Of a stretch of 21,576 nucleotides of DNA, positions 1 through 8,014 are shown piece by piece (position 1 is the first letter of the stretch; every line of letters starts with the position of its first letter). The position numbers were made by a program, and so were the translations under genes. The notes under the pieces are model-generated. The model was not told where the DNA came from. It was given only the letters and a program-made list of their open reading frames with translations, and searched no databases. The stretch is from an uncultured Muribaculaceae bacterium (lineage in GTDB: Bacteria > Bacteroidota > Bacteroidia > Bacteroidales > Muribaculaceae): assembly GCA_910584055.1 (NCBI GenBank), contig CAJTZS010000057.1:1-21576 (forward strand), in the 5' to 3' direction.

Positions 1-52
1 TTGCTCCACTGGTGTTTGAGACCAGCGCGTCTACCGATTCCGCCATCTGGGC
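1..52 (-). tRNA. tRNA-Leu (anticodon CAA), 5' portion only; 3' part lies outside the window
   Basis: Read on the minus strand the segment begins GCCCAGATGGCGGAATCGGT, the acceptor, D-stem and D-loop of a class II leucine tRNA. The anticodon arm CTGGT-CTCAAAC-ACCAG places CAA in the anticodon. The variable arm, T arm and acceptor 3' strand are cut off by the window edge. A promoter matching the Bacteroidales consensus lies directly upstream. Confidence 0.9.
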
Positions 53-61
53 TTAGCGGTG

Positions 62-92
62 CAAAGTTAATAAAAATTTCGCTTGCGGCAAA
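62..92 (-). promoter_or_regulatory. Bacteroidales-type promoter of tRNA-Leu(CAA)
   Basis: On the minus strand TTTG (92-89) is followed after 19 nt by TAACTTTG (69-62), an exact TAnnTTTG -7 box. Transcription would start a few bases before the tRNA 5' end at 52. Box sequences and spacing are seen directly; the consensus is established knowledge for Bacteroides. Confidence 0.75.
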
Positions 93-120
93 ATTTCAGA
101 AAAATATTTTGAACAGCTTA

Positions 121-1407
121 TCATTCGAAACGGATGCGCGATTTACGGAGCACTTTCCATGTGCCGTTCTCGAACATGGCAGTGCCTGCATTCTCCGTAA
201 CGATATTATGAGCCCCGGCCGTGTCTTCAATGTCAATAGCGTTGCAACCGCCCGACAGATATTCCACAGGATTGTTCAACGCCAGGTCAGTGACCTCAGG
301 AGTATCCACAACATGGAATGTCCCTACAAGGCCGTCGCGGGTCTCGAGACGATATATGGTATGACCGGGATTGAGACGGCGGTCTGCCCGCACGAACAAC
401 CCGCGTCCGTTAACACGGCCAAGATACAGGACAGACGGCTGAGCGGGAGTAGCCGCAGCAGGTCGAGGACTTTCCGCCGCAGGTTTCGGGGCGCGCAATG
501 CCGCGTCGCGCGCCGCAAGAGCCTCCGACAATTCCGCCTTTATCGCTTTAATTTCCGTGCGCAGCCTTTTGTTTTCCGCCTGCGCCTCTTCAAACGCCGC
601 CTTGTATTCCTCCAAAGCGTTCTTTTGAGATGCATACTGCTTGCGTAGCTCAGCATTCTCACGGTTATCCGCGCCTTCGTCAGAATTGCGGGCACTCTGT
701 GCAAGAGGCTCGGATTGCTTCTTCATCATATTCGCAGCAAAAACCACAAGCCAGATAACCACTCCGATAAGGACAACGAGCACCAGGACATATATCCATG
801 TGCCACTGTCTTCCTTCTTGTATTGCCGCTCTTCCGTATCCTGCGCTATGGCATTCTGATCAGCCAAAATCTCTTCCTGCTTCTCAAGTATCTTCCCGGC
901 ATCCGCATCCGTAGCCGATACATTTTCAGCGGAAACACCCTCTGCCGAAGCCTCGGCAGCTTTTACATCCTTAAGTTCCTCCGCAGGTTTTGACTCTGCC
1001 GGCTTTTCCTCTTTCACAGGCGCGGGGGCGGCAACGGTCATGGCATTTATACGCTGCTTCACGCGGGTGCGCGCAGCCTTCCCCTTCTCCGCGAGATTCG
1101 GTGAAGTGAAGAAAGTCACTCCCCAGAATTCCACAAGTTTCGCTTTGTCCCACGAAGCATAGTCACCCGGCACTTTAACTGTCTTGAACGCCTTGAGATT
1201 CTCCCTCTCCTTTGTTTTAAGTTTTGATTCAAGCTGCGACATGGAAGTGGCACGGAACTCGTCGAGATATCCCGAGCCGTCATTGGCATATCTCAGATAG
1301 GCCTGAGCCGTAATCGCACGCGCCTCCTCCATCTCTTTCTCCGTGACGGCGAATGCCGGAACAGCAAATGCGGCAATTAAAACCGATATGATTATTCTTT
1401 TTATCAT
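121..1407 (-). CDS. Membrane-anchored coiled-coil protein of unknown function
   Basis: 428 residues. An N-terminal signal peptide (about residues 1-20, ending AFA) is followed by a helical charged region, an Ala/Glu/Lys-rich linker, one hydrophobic segment (WIYVLVLVVLIGVVIWLVVF, about residues 204-223), a long predicted coiled coil (about 245-300), a Pro/Ala linker and a compact C-terminal domain of about 110 residues starting VLYLGRVNGRGLFVRAD. The C-terminal part contains Gly- and Val-rich strands suggesting a beta domain. It should sit in the cytoplasmic membrane, with either the N-terminal helical domain or the coiled coil outside. I do not recognise the family. It lies 66 nt downstream of rpoN on the same strand and is probably co-transcribed, but nothing links it to sigma-54. 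The start is ATG 1407 with an A-rich leader. Confidence 0.8.
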   Translation of the reverse strand: MIKRIIISVLIAAFAVPAFAVTEKEMEEARAITAQAYLRYANDGSGYLDEFRATSMSQLESKLKTKERENLKAFKTVKVPGDYASWDKAKLVEFWGVTFFTSPNLAEKGKAARTRVKQRINAMTVAAPAPVKEEKPAESKPAEELKDVKAAEASAEGVSAENVSATDADAGKILEKQEEILADQNAIAQDTEERQYKKEDSGTWIYVLVLVVLIGVVIWLVVFAANMMKKQSEPLAQSARNSDEGADNRENAELRKQYASQKNALEEYKAAFEEAQAENKRLRTEIKAIKAELSEALAARDAALRAPKPAAESPRPAAATPAQPSVLYLGRVNGRGLFVRADRRLNPGHTIYRLETRDGLVGTFHVVDTPEVTDLALNNPVEYLSGGCNAIDIEDTAGAHNIVTENAGTAMFENGTWKVLRKSRIRFE

Positions 1408-1416
1408 TTTATATAA

Positions 1417-1456
1417 GGTGTTATGAGGTATTATAGGGTATTATGGGGTTATTGTA
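1417..1456. repeat. Four tandem copies of a degenerate 10-bp unit
   Basis: Consecutive decamers GGTGTTATGA, GGTATTATAG, GGTATTATGG and GGTTATTGTA fill most of the 66-bp gap between rpoN and the downstream gene. The unit length equals one helical turn, so phased protein binding is possible, or it is a simple slippage repeat. Confidence 0.6.
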
Positions 1457-1473
1457 ATTAAGAGGGCAGTTGA

Positions 1474-2838
1474 TTATAGTTTTTTTCTCAGACGCGCCAC
1501 AGGGATACCCTGACGGTCGCGGTATTTGGCGACCGTGCGGCGAGATACGTCATAGCCCCGCGCTGTCATCTCTTCCATGATACGCTGATCCGATAAGGGA
1601 TGACGCTTGTCCTCACTTTCGACCATGGCGGCTATCTCCGCTTCAATTTTTCGGTTCGTAGCTGCATTCCCATCTTCAGACGTCTCCCCTATCGAATCGC
1701 TGAAGAAGAACCTCAGCGGAAAAATTCCCCACGGGGTAGCCACAAACTTATTTGTAGTGGCCCGGGAAATAACGGATAGATCGAGACCCGTCAGCTCCGA
1801 AACATTCTTTATCATCATCGGACGGAGCTTATATACATCCTCCGTGAGGAAATATTCTTTCTGAATCTTTACGATCGCCGACATCACAGCCATCATTGTC
1901 TGCTGACGCTGCGTGAGCACACGGATGAAATCGCGGGCGTCGTTATACCGGCTTACAATAAACTCAGAACCTTTCTTAGGACGCCCCTTCGCCGTGCGTT
2001 CAAGAGTAGCCATTGCCTGATCAAAGCTCTGTTCAATCTGCAATTCAGGAATCTTGTTATTGAGCGTTATCGTGATCTCCCCCTCCTCATTGTTGACAAT
2101 GAAGTCGGGAATTATGATATTTGCCTCTTCGGAAGGATCGGACCCGAGAGCGTTCCCCGGCTTGGGATTCAGGGAAAGGATCAGCGACAGGGCGGCATCA
2201 ACCCGTTTTTCCGAAATATGGAGTTGCGAGATAATGCGGTGCTTATGTTTCATGGTGAAAGCCTCGTATGCCTCGCGCATGATACGGAGTGCGTCATCAC
2301 GATCCTGATCCGCAGGCATCGCAAGCAGCTGAAGCTCCAGGCAGTCGCGCAGGTCAAACGCCCCTATCCCCGAAGGTTCAAGGCTGCGCACCACATCAAG
2401 CGCTTCCTGCGCTTCGGTGTCATCGACATCTATACCTGGCCCAAACGCCATATCATTCACAAGATTGGCAAGCGACCGCGTAAGATATCCGTTGGAGTCG
2501 AGGCTTCCGATGATATACCTTGCGGCGAGTTCCACCTTAGGAGGCAGCCGACGTTCCGACAGCTGCGCATAAAGGTGATCATACAGCGATTCGGATTCAT
2601 CCGCCGGCACATATGCCGGACGGTCGTCATCATTGCTGCGGGCAAAGAAAAGAGGATAGCGGGTGGTGTCATCCTCATGTATCTCCTCCTTCACGCCAAG
2701 CGCAGGGTTATCCTCCAGTTCGCGTTCCACGGCGTCATCGAGTTCAGGCGCATTGAGTTCCAGCAGCTTCACGAAGCGAAGCTGCTGCTGCGAGAGGCGC
2801 ATGCCGATGCGCTGTTCCATTTTCAGACCCTGTGCCAT
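1474..2838 (-). CDS. rpoN: RNA polymerase sigma-54 factor
   Basis: 454 residues, somewhat shorter than proteobacterial RpoN (about 480). Region I is recognisable near the N-terminus (RIGMRLSQQQLRFVKLLELN), followed by the acidic region II, the core-binding domain (about residues 75-260) and the -12 promoter-binding helix-turn-helix around NVSELTGLDLSVISRATTNK. The C-terminus carries the RpoN box as VSRRTVAKYR, which reads the -24 element. The protein directs polymerase to -24/-12 promoters and needs an AAA+ activator; none is encoded in this window. ATG 2838 is taken as the start; ATG at residue 7 is possible. The upstream DNA is an inverted-repeat element that probably supplies its promoter. 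Confidence 0.95.
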   Translation of the reverse strand: MAQGLKMEQRIGMRLSQQQLRFVKLLELNAPELDDAVERELEDNPALGVKEEIHEDDTTRYPLFFARSNDDDRPAYVPADESESLYDHLYAQLSERRLPPKVELAARYIIGSLDSNGYLTRSLANLVNDMAFGPGIDVDDTEAQEALDVVRSLEPSGIGAFDLRDCLELQLLAMPADQDRDDALRIMREAYEAFTMKHKHRIISQLHISEKRVDAALSLILSLNPKPGNALGSDPSEEANIIIPDFIVNNEEGEITITLNNKIPELQIEQSFDQAMATLERTAKGRPKKGSEFIVSRYNDARDFIRVLTQRQQTMMAVMSAIVKIQKEYFLTEDVYKLRPMMIKNVSELTGLDLSVISRATTNKFVATPWGIFPLRFFFSDSIGETSEDGNAATNRKIEAEIAAMVESEDKRHPLSDQRIMEEMTARGYDVSRRTVAKYRDRQGIPVARLRKKL

Positions 2839-2849
2839 AACAAAACTCG

Positions 2850-3037
2850 ATAAGTAGGTAAGAAAAATTAATCGATATATGTTGTTAATGAAATCTTGTC
2901 CAATAAAACTTGTTCTTTTTGGCTGTTTTTACCTTGTAATTCAGTCGCATATGCCTATATGCTCCTTCATTACGCGGCAAAAACATCTCAAAAATAACCG
3001 CGTTTTATTTGTGCATTAATTTTTATTACCTACTTAT
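2850..3037. mobile_element. MITE-like 188-bp element with 23-bp terminal inverted repeats
   Basis: The left end (2850-2872) and the reverse complement of the right end (3015-3037) share ATAAGTAGGTAA-K-AAAAATTAAT, 22 of 23 positions. The right-end 54 bp recurs at 18914-18966 beside a recombinase relic. The element fills the space between the rpoN start codon (11 bp away) and the terminator of tRNA-Leu(UAA). On the minus strand it contains TATTTTTG, a match to the TAnnTTTG box, near 2989-2996, and a basic 33-codon open frame (2986-2885) of unknown significance. No target duplication is obvious at the ends. It could alternatively be a conserved regulatory palindrome. Confidence 0.5.
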
Positions 3038-3067
3038 AAAAAAAGGAACCGCAATTGGCACGGTTCC
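3038..3067 (-). terminator. Rho-independent terminator of tRNA-Leu(UAA)
   Basis: On the minus strand GGAACCG (3067-3061), a 9-nt loop and CGGTTCC (3051-3045) are followed by seven T. It starts 10 nt after the tRNA 3' end and abuts the inverted-repeat element. Confidence 0.9.
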
Positions 3068-3076
3068 GATTCATCG

Positions 3077-3161
3077 TACAGAAAGTGGGACTCGAACCCA
3101 CACAGCCGGTAAAGGCCAAAGGATTTTAAGTCCTTCGTGTCTACCATTCCACCATTTCTGC
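3077..3161 (-). tRNA. tRNA-Leu (anticodon UAA)
   Basis: An 85-nt class II tRNA. The acceptor stem GCAGAAA pairs with TTTCTGT (G-U at the first pair) with discriminator A. The anticodon arm AAGGA-CTTAAAA-TCCTT gives anticodon UAA. A long variable arm and the T arm GTGGG-TTCGAGT-CCCAC are present. CCA is not encoded. Confidence 0.95.
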
Positions 3162-3194
3162 ATCCTCGTTCCGGTCTCGTCCGGAGTTCAGATG

Positions 3195-3226
3195 CAAAAT
3201 TAATCTCTTTTCGCGAAATATCCAAA
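3195..3226 (-). promoter_or_regulatory. Bacteroidales-type promoter of tRNA-Leu(UAA)
   Basis: TTTG (3226-3223), 20 nt, then TAATTTTG (3202-3195) on the minus strand; both boxes and the spacing match the Bacteroides consensus. The tRNA starts 34 nt downstream. Confidence 0.8.
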
Positions 3227-3310
3227 TTTCACATTTATTTTTAAGCAACTTCTACAATAACAAAATGCGATATGTCGTTACTCTTATACACTCACACTCA
3301 CTAATTCCCG

Positions 3311-3342
3311 GAGGTCGCGTATCATTTTATGGTTGCGACCTC
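3311..3342. promoter_or_regulatory. Inverted repeat in the leader of the DUF3737 operon
   Basis: GAGGTCGC (3311-3318) and GCGACCTC (3335-3342) form a perfect 8-bp inverted repeat with a 16-nt spacer, 31 bp before the DUF3737 start codon. No T-run follows, so it is more likely an operator or leader hairpin than a terminator. Confidence 0.45.
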
Positions 3343-3373
3343 TATTATGAATTAACATTAAAGCCCACCTCCT

Positions 3374-4219
3374 ATGGAAATTATAAAAAACAAAGAGTTT
3401 GGCGGAGAGCGGCCGCTTTTTGCCACCAAAGGTCTGAGACTGGAGAACGTAACCATACATGCCGGAGAATCGGCCTTGAAATGCTGTCGCGACATAGAGG
3501 CCGACAGCTGCCGATTCGAGGGTAAATATCCATTCTGGCATGTTGACGGTTTTAAAATCAACAATTCACTTTTCACGCCCGGGGCACGCGCCGCACTCTG
3601 GTATTCGCGTAATCTCGAAATGACCGACACGCAGGTTGACGCGCCGAAAATGTTTCGCGAAATGGACGGCATTATCCTCCGCAACGTCAACATCCCTGAT
3701 GCGGAAGAGACGCTATGGCATTGCTCCAACGTAGATATAAGGAATGTGAAAGTAGACAAAGCCGACTATCTCTTCATGCATTCGCGCAATATCCGCATCG
3801 AAGACTGGGAACAGCATGGCAACTACTCTTTTCAATACTGCAGCAACGTTGAGATCCGTAATGCCGTGATAAATTCGAAAGATGCTTTCTGGGCGACCGA
3901 GAATGTAACAATATACGATTCCGAGCTGACAGGCGAATACCTCGGATGGCATTCAAAACGGTTGCACCTCGTCCGCTGCAAAATATCAGGGACGCAGCCA
4001 TTATGTTACTGCCGCGACCTTATTCTGGAAGACTGCGAGTTTGCAGAAGACTGCGATCTCGCTTTCGAAGACAGCGAAGTGAAAGCCACGGTGCAAACGC
4101 CAATCACAAGCGTCAAGAATCCGATGCGCGGCGAAATCCATGCAAAATCTTTCGGGGAAATCATCATAGATGAAAATTCAAAAGCAGAAGAACCGGTAAT
4201 ATTGAACAATGATTTATAA
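3374..4219 (+). CDS. DUF3737 family protein, right-handed beta-helix
   Basis: 281 residues, the usual DUF3737 length. The sequence is a series of rungs of about 20 residues with recurring motifs such as LWYSRNLEM, LWHCSNVDIRN, FMHSRNIRIED, FQYCSNVEIRN, GWHSKRLHLVRC and LCYCRDLILEDC, the pattern of a parallel beta-helix. There is no signal peptide, so it is probably cytoplasmic. The biochemical role of the family is not established. It is the first gene of a plus-strand operon; its last 11 nt overlap the start of the MalY-like gene, implying coupled translation. I recall this neighbour pair as common in gut Bacteroidales and Firmicutes, which is family knowledge rather than something visible here. 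Confidence 0.9.
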   Translation: MEIIKNKEFGGERPLFATKGLRLENVTIHAGESALKCCRDIEADSCRFEGKYPFWHVDGFKINNSLFTPGARAALWYSRNLEMTDTQVDAPKMFREMDGIILRNVNIPDAEETLWHCSNVDIRNVKVDKADYLFMHSRNIRIEDWEQHGNYSFQYCSNVEIRNAVINSKDAFWATENVTIYDSELTGEYLGWHSKRLHLVRCKISGTQPLCYCRDLILEDCEFAEDCDLAFEDSEVKATVQTPITSVKNPMRGEIHAKSFGEIIIDENSKAEEPVILNNDL

Positions 4220-5366
4220 TTTTGACGAACTGACGCAACGCCGCGACACGGCTTGCGTGAAGTGGGATTCCGACCGGGAAGCGGATATCCTGCCGCTTTG
4301 GGTGGCCGACATGGATTTCCGCACAGCCCCGGCTGTAAGGGAGGCCGTGATGCAACGTGCCGCTTCCGGCATCTACGGATATGTGCGGGTGCCTGATTCA
4401 TATTACAACGCCTTGACACATTGGTTTGAAAGCCGCCATGGCTGGCACATCGACCGCGACATGGTGATATACACAACCGGGGTCGTGCCGGCACTATCAG
4501 CCATCATCAAGGCTCTTGTGAAACCCGGCGAAGGAGTCATCATCCAGACTCCCGCCTACAATTGCTTCTTCTCTTCCGTGCGTAACAACCATGCCCTCGA
4601 AATCGACAACCCGCTCCGCCGAATAGAGACAGACGAGGGCTTCACTTACGAAATCGATTTCGAAGGCCTCGAAACTGCCGCCGCCCGACCTGAAGCAAAA
4701 CTGCTGCTCCTTTGCAATCCCCAGAATCCCACAGGGCGCGTATGGACCCGGGAAGAGCTGCAGCGCGTAAGCGACATATGCCGCCGCAACGGGGTGCATG
4801 TGCTCAGCGATGAGATACACTGCGAACTGGTTCACGCCGGTTACGAATATATACCATATGCCACAATAGACCCGCACGCAATAGTATGCTGCTCACCGAG
4901 CAAGGCTTTCAACACCGCCGGGCTACAGACCGCAAACATCGTGTGCCCCGATATGGAAATCAGGAATCTTGTTGACAGGGCTATAAACGACAATGAGGTC
5001 TGCGACATAAATCCATTCGGAGTAGTGGCGCTGGAAGCCGCTTATAACAATGGCAGTGAATGGCTCGATGCATTGAACGCATATCTTGATGAAAATTACA
5101 GATACCTGTGCAAAACACTTGGAAATGCACTGCCCCGGCTGAAGATTTGCAATTCGGAGGCAACATATCTCGCATGGGTTGACATCACTCCCCTGAATCT
5201 GACATCGGATGATGTGGAGAGATTGCTTGTTGAAAGAGCGAAGGTGCGAATCAATTCCGGCTCCATGTATGCCGGGGAGGGATATATCCGCATCAACTAT
5301 GCATGTCCGCGTGCACGTCTCGAAGAAGCCTTAACCAGGATAATCAGAGTATTAGACAAGATTTGA
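4209..5366 (+). CDS. MalY/PatB family PLP-dependent C-S lyase (putative cystathionine beta-lyase)
   Basis: 385 residues, fold-type I aminotransferase-like enzyme. Motifs in order: LPLWVADMDFRTAPAV near residue 30, typical of MalY/PatB; NPQNPTGRVWT for cofactor and substrate binding; the aspartate in VLSDEIHCELV contacting the PLP ring; and the PLP lysine in CCSPSKAFNTAGLQ. The C-terminal RINYACPR contains the carboxylate-binding Arg. Family members cleave cystathionine or cysteine conjugates to pyruvate, ammonia and a thiol, acting in the cytoplasm. It starts inside the 3' end of the DUF3737 gene and ends in a 4-nt overlap with the MATE gene. Which substrate is used cannot be told from sequence; pairing with an exporter would fit a detoxification role. 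Confidence 0.9.
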   Translation: MIYNFDELTQRRDTACVKWDSDREADILPLWVADMDFRTAPAVREAVMQRAASGIYGYVRVPDSYYNALTHWFESRHGWHIDRDMVIYTTGVVPALSAIIKALVKPGEGVIIQTPAYNCFFSSVRNNHALEIDNPLRRIETDEGFTYEIDFEGLETAAARPEAKLLLLCNPQNPTGRVWTREELQRVSDICRRNGVHVLSDEIHCELVHAGYEYIPYATIDPHAIVCCSPSKAFNTAGLQTANIVCPDMEIRNLVDRAINDNEVCDINPFGVVALEAAYNNGSEWLDALNAYLDENYRYLCKTLGNALPRLKICNSEATYLAWVDITPLNLTSDDVERLLVERAKVRINSGSMYAGEGYIRINYACPRARLEEALTRIIRVLDKI

Positions 5367-6763
5367 AAACCGACATAAGATTCATACGCGACGGGAAAGA
5401 CTTGTCATGGCGACAGCGCCTCTCCCTCACCATCTCGCTCTCCTTACCCGCGATGCTTGCACAATTGTCGAGCATCGCGATGCAGTATATTGACGCTTCG
5501 ATGGTTGGCAGGCTTGGAGCTGACGACTCGGCTTCCATCGGGCTCGTGTCAACAAGCCTGTGGCTTTTCTGGGGAATATGCTCTGCCATGACCTCCGGTT
5601 ATTCTGTGCAGGTAGCACACCGGGTCGGGGCCAAAGACAACGAGGGAGCGCGGCGGGTGCTCCGTCAAGGCATAACGGCAAGCCTTATCTTCAGCTTAAT
5701 GGCTGCGGTAATCGGCGTGGCGATCGCGATGCCCCTCCCCCGCTGGCTGGGAGGAGAGGCCACCATCTGCCCCAAGGCCTCTCTCTATTTCGTGGTGTTT
5801 GTCGCCGCCCTGCCATTGCTGACGATGAATTATCTCGGAGGAGGCATGTTGCGCAGCGTAGGCAATATGAAGATACCGAGCCTGCTAAGCGGAATGATGT
5901 GCGTGCTCGACTGCCTCTTCAATTTCCTCCTCATATTCCCGCCTCGTCATTATGAAATCGCAGGATTTCCGATAACCATTCCGGGAGCGGACTTAGGGGT
6001 GCTCGGCGCGGCGTTGGGGACTGTAGCGGCAGAGGCTGTATGCGCGGTAATCATGATGTACTATGCATGTGTAAGACAACCGGAACTTCGGATTTTCAAA
6101 ACCTCCGGGAGTTTCCGTCCGACACGCGACATCACCCGCAAGGCTGTCGGGATCTCAGCCCCGATGACATTGGAGCATGCCGTGATATGCGGCGCACAGA
6201 TTGCCATAACAATGATTGTCGCGCCCTTAGGGATTATAGCCATAGCGGCCAACGCATTCGCGGTAACAGCGGAGAGCCTGTGCTACATGCCGGGATATGG
6301 AATCGGAGATGCCGCGACAGCCCTTACAGGGCAAAGCCACGGGGCCGAACGTCCGCGGCTTGTGCGCCAGTTCGGGTATATGTCGGTTGGGTTAGGAATG
6401 ACCATAATGTCGGTCATGGGCGTTCTGATGTATCTCTTTGCCTATGAGATAATGGCCGTAATTACACCGGTGGAGTCCATACGCGAATTAGGGGCGGAAG
6501 TAATGAGGATAGAAGCCTGGGCTGAACCGATGTTCGCCGCCTCGATCGTAGCGTATGGAGTATTCGTAGGTGTAGGCCAGACCACACTTCCCGCCATCAT
6601 GAACTTCGGCAGCATCTGGGCAGTGAGAGTGCCGTTAGCGTGGCTTCTCGCCCGTTCGATGGGACTTCGCGGAGTCTGGACGGCGATGTGCATCGAATTG
6701 ATCTTCCGAGGCTCTATCTTCCTGCTGCGCCTTCTCGGCTCCCGCTGGTATCAGCCTAAATAG
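5363..6763 (+). CDS. MATE family multidrug/cation efflux transporter
   Basis: About 466 residues with 12 hydrophobic segments and the MATE pattern: the first helix SLPAMLAQLSSIAMQYIDAS followed by MVGRLG, and the repeated half starting AVGISAPMTLEHAV. Such proteins export drugs or metabolites in exchange for Na+ or H+. I place the start at TTG 5363, whose TTGA overlaps the stop of the preceding gene; the in-frame ATG at 5303 would add 20 residues that look like an out-of-frame reading of the lyase gene. The last 8 nt overlap the convergent MFS gene. Third gene of the operon with the DUF3737 and lyase genes, so its cargo may be related to the lyase reaction (inference). Confidence 0.9.
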   Translation: MKTDIRFIRDGKDLSWRQRLSLTISLSLPAMLAQLSSIAMQYIDASMVGRLGADDSASIGLVSTSLWLFWGICSAMTSGYSVQVAHRVGAKDNEGARRVLRQGITASLIFSLMAAVIGVAIAMPLPRWLGGEATICPKASLYFVVFVAALPLLTMNYLGGGMLRSVGNMKIPSLLSGMMCVLDCLFNFLLIFPPRHYEIAGFPITIPGADLGVLGAALGTVAAEAVCAVIMMYYACVRQPELRIFKTSGSFRPTRDITRKAVGISAPMTLEHAVICGAQIAITMIVAPLGIIAIAANAFAVTAESLCYMPGYGIGDAATALTGQSHGAERPRLVRQFGYMSVGLGMTIMSVMGVLMYLFAYEIMAVITPVESIRELGAEVMRIEAWAEPMFAASIVAYGVFVGVGQTTLPAIMNFGSIWAVRVPLAWLLARSMGLRGVWTAMCIELIFRGSIFLLRLLGSRWYQPK

Positions 6764-7952
6764 AGAGCCGACGTTTCTGAAAGAATGCGGCGGTTGCAAC
6801 TATGAAGAGCATTGCGCCGGTAGCCTGACAGATGGATGAAGCCCAAAATGCAGAGGAATAAGATACATATTCTACAAGCATTCCTCCGAACAACATTCCC
6901 AACCCCATTCCGATGTCCCATGAGGTCATGATGGTAGAGGTCGCCGTCCCGCGCCTGTCAGGTGTCGCCATGCCAACGAACATATTAAGAAAAGCGGGAT
7001 ACATATGTCCATTGCCAAGTCCTATCAAAACAGCTGCGGTATAGAAGGCCCACATATGAGGCACTGCCGCAAACAACGTATAGCCGACCGTTGACACTAT
7101 CACACCCTCCACGCAGTTACCGACAATTTTCCCTTTGCGGAGGGCTTTGTTTCCATACAACCGACTGACGAACAGTCCGGAAGACAGGAGCAAGAAGAAT
7201 ATACCCGTCCCGTCTGTCAGGTTCATCTCCTCTTTGGCATAAATGGCCACATAGTTTGCCATTATGCCCCAGCAGGTTCCGAATAGTGCAATATTGATGG
7301 CAAGAAGCCAGGCCGAGGTCATAAAGAAGCGGTCGAAACTCAGCTTCTGCTTGGTTCTTAAGCGAGGGCGCGGTCTGGTCCTGATGCTTCGGGCAAATAT
7401 ATATCCCATCAGCGACGTGACCAGCGCTATCCAGAAAAGGATCTGGAAATTGCCGGTTCTTCCATACACGAACATTCCGATGCTGGGCGCAATTGCCATG
7501 GCCAGGTTATTGCTCAAGCCGTAGAAACCCACGCCCTCGTTACGCCGTGAGGAGGGAAGCACATCGATGGCAACAGTGTTGTTGGCAACCGTCACCGCTC
7601 CGAACGGCAAGCCATGGATTGTCCTTACAATGGCAAACATCAACACAGTGCCCGCTCCGATGTAACCGCTAAAAAGTATGAAGAACAGGAAGAATGTAAT
7701 CGTCAGCACTTTCTTTCTATCGAACGTATCTACAAAAAATGCAGAAAACGGACGCACCAGCAATGCCGCCAACACATAGCCGGAAAGGACAACTCCAATC
7801 AAATCCTTATCGGCGTGAAACTCCTCATCAAGATATATCGGAATAAGAGGGGTAAGAATGTAAAACGAGAAAAACAGCATGAAGTTACCGCCGAGAGCTT
7901 TAAGGTAGTCGCTGTTCCACAATTTCTCTTTTTCGGTTGCACTATTCTTCAT
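6756..7952 (-). CDS. MFS transporter (drug/metabolite type)
   Basis: About 398 residues, 12 membrane segments. Helix 1 reads NFMLFFSFYILTPLIPIYLD. The loop between helices 2 and 3 is RPFSAFFVDTFDRKK, a variant of the MFS A motif, and helix 5 contains a C-like motif (APSIGMFVYG). The substrate cannot be inferred. ATG 7952 is chosen over the upstream TTG 7967 because a strong promoter (-7 box at 7989-7982) would give the TTG almost no leader. The 3' end overlaps the convergent MATE gene by 8 nt with no clear terminator between, so opposed transcripts must overlap. Confidence 0.9.
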   Translation of the reverse strand: MKNSATEKEKLWNSDYLKALGGNFMLFFSFYILTPLIPIYLDEEFHADKDLIGVVLSGYVLAALLVRPFSAFFVDTFDRKKVLTITFFLFFILFSGYIGAGTVLMFAIVRTIHGLPFGAVTVANNTVAIDVLPSSRRNEGVGFYGLSNNLAMAIAPSIGMFVYGRTGNFQILFWIALVTSLMGYIFARSIRTRPRPRLRTKQKLSFDRFFMTSAWLLAINIALFGTCWGIMANYVAIYAKEEMNLTDGTGIFFLLLSSGLFVSRLYGNKALRKGKIVGNCVEGVIVSTVGYTLFAAVPHMWAFYTAAVLIGLGNGHMYPAFLNMFVGMATPDRRGTATSTIMTSWDIGMGLGMLFGGMLVEYVSYSSAFWASSICQATGAMLFIVATAAFFQKRRLSI

Positions 7953-7981
7953 TACAATATGCTTCAATCCTAAATCCAGTG

Positions 7982-8014
7982 CAAAATTAACGAATTTTAT
8001 TGAATTGGATCAAA
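7982..8014 (-). promoter_or_regulatory. Bacteroidales-type promoter of the MFS gene
   Basis: TTTG (8014-8011), 21 nt, TAATTTTG (7989-7982) on the minus strand. The -33 box lies within the last codons of the TonB receptor gene, so the MFS gene has its own promoter despite following the receptor closely. Confidence 0.75.

Noticed and set aside
1..648. Long plus-strand frame opposite the coiled-coil gene
   Set aside because: It covers a tRNA and a clear minus-strand gene; its composition (Arg-rich) is that of an antisense shadow.
5303..5362. Upstream ATG start for the MATE transporter
   Set aside because: The extra 20 residues lie inside the lyase coding sequence and lack family resemblance; the TTGA overlap fits the operon.
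6735..6771. TCGGCTC/GAGCCGA inverted repeat at the MATE/MFS convergent end as a terminator
   Set aside because: No T-run on either strand and a 23-nt spacer; too weak to call.
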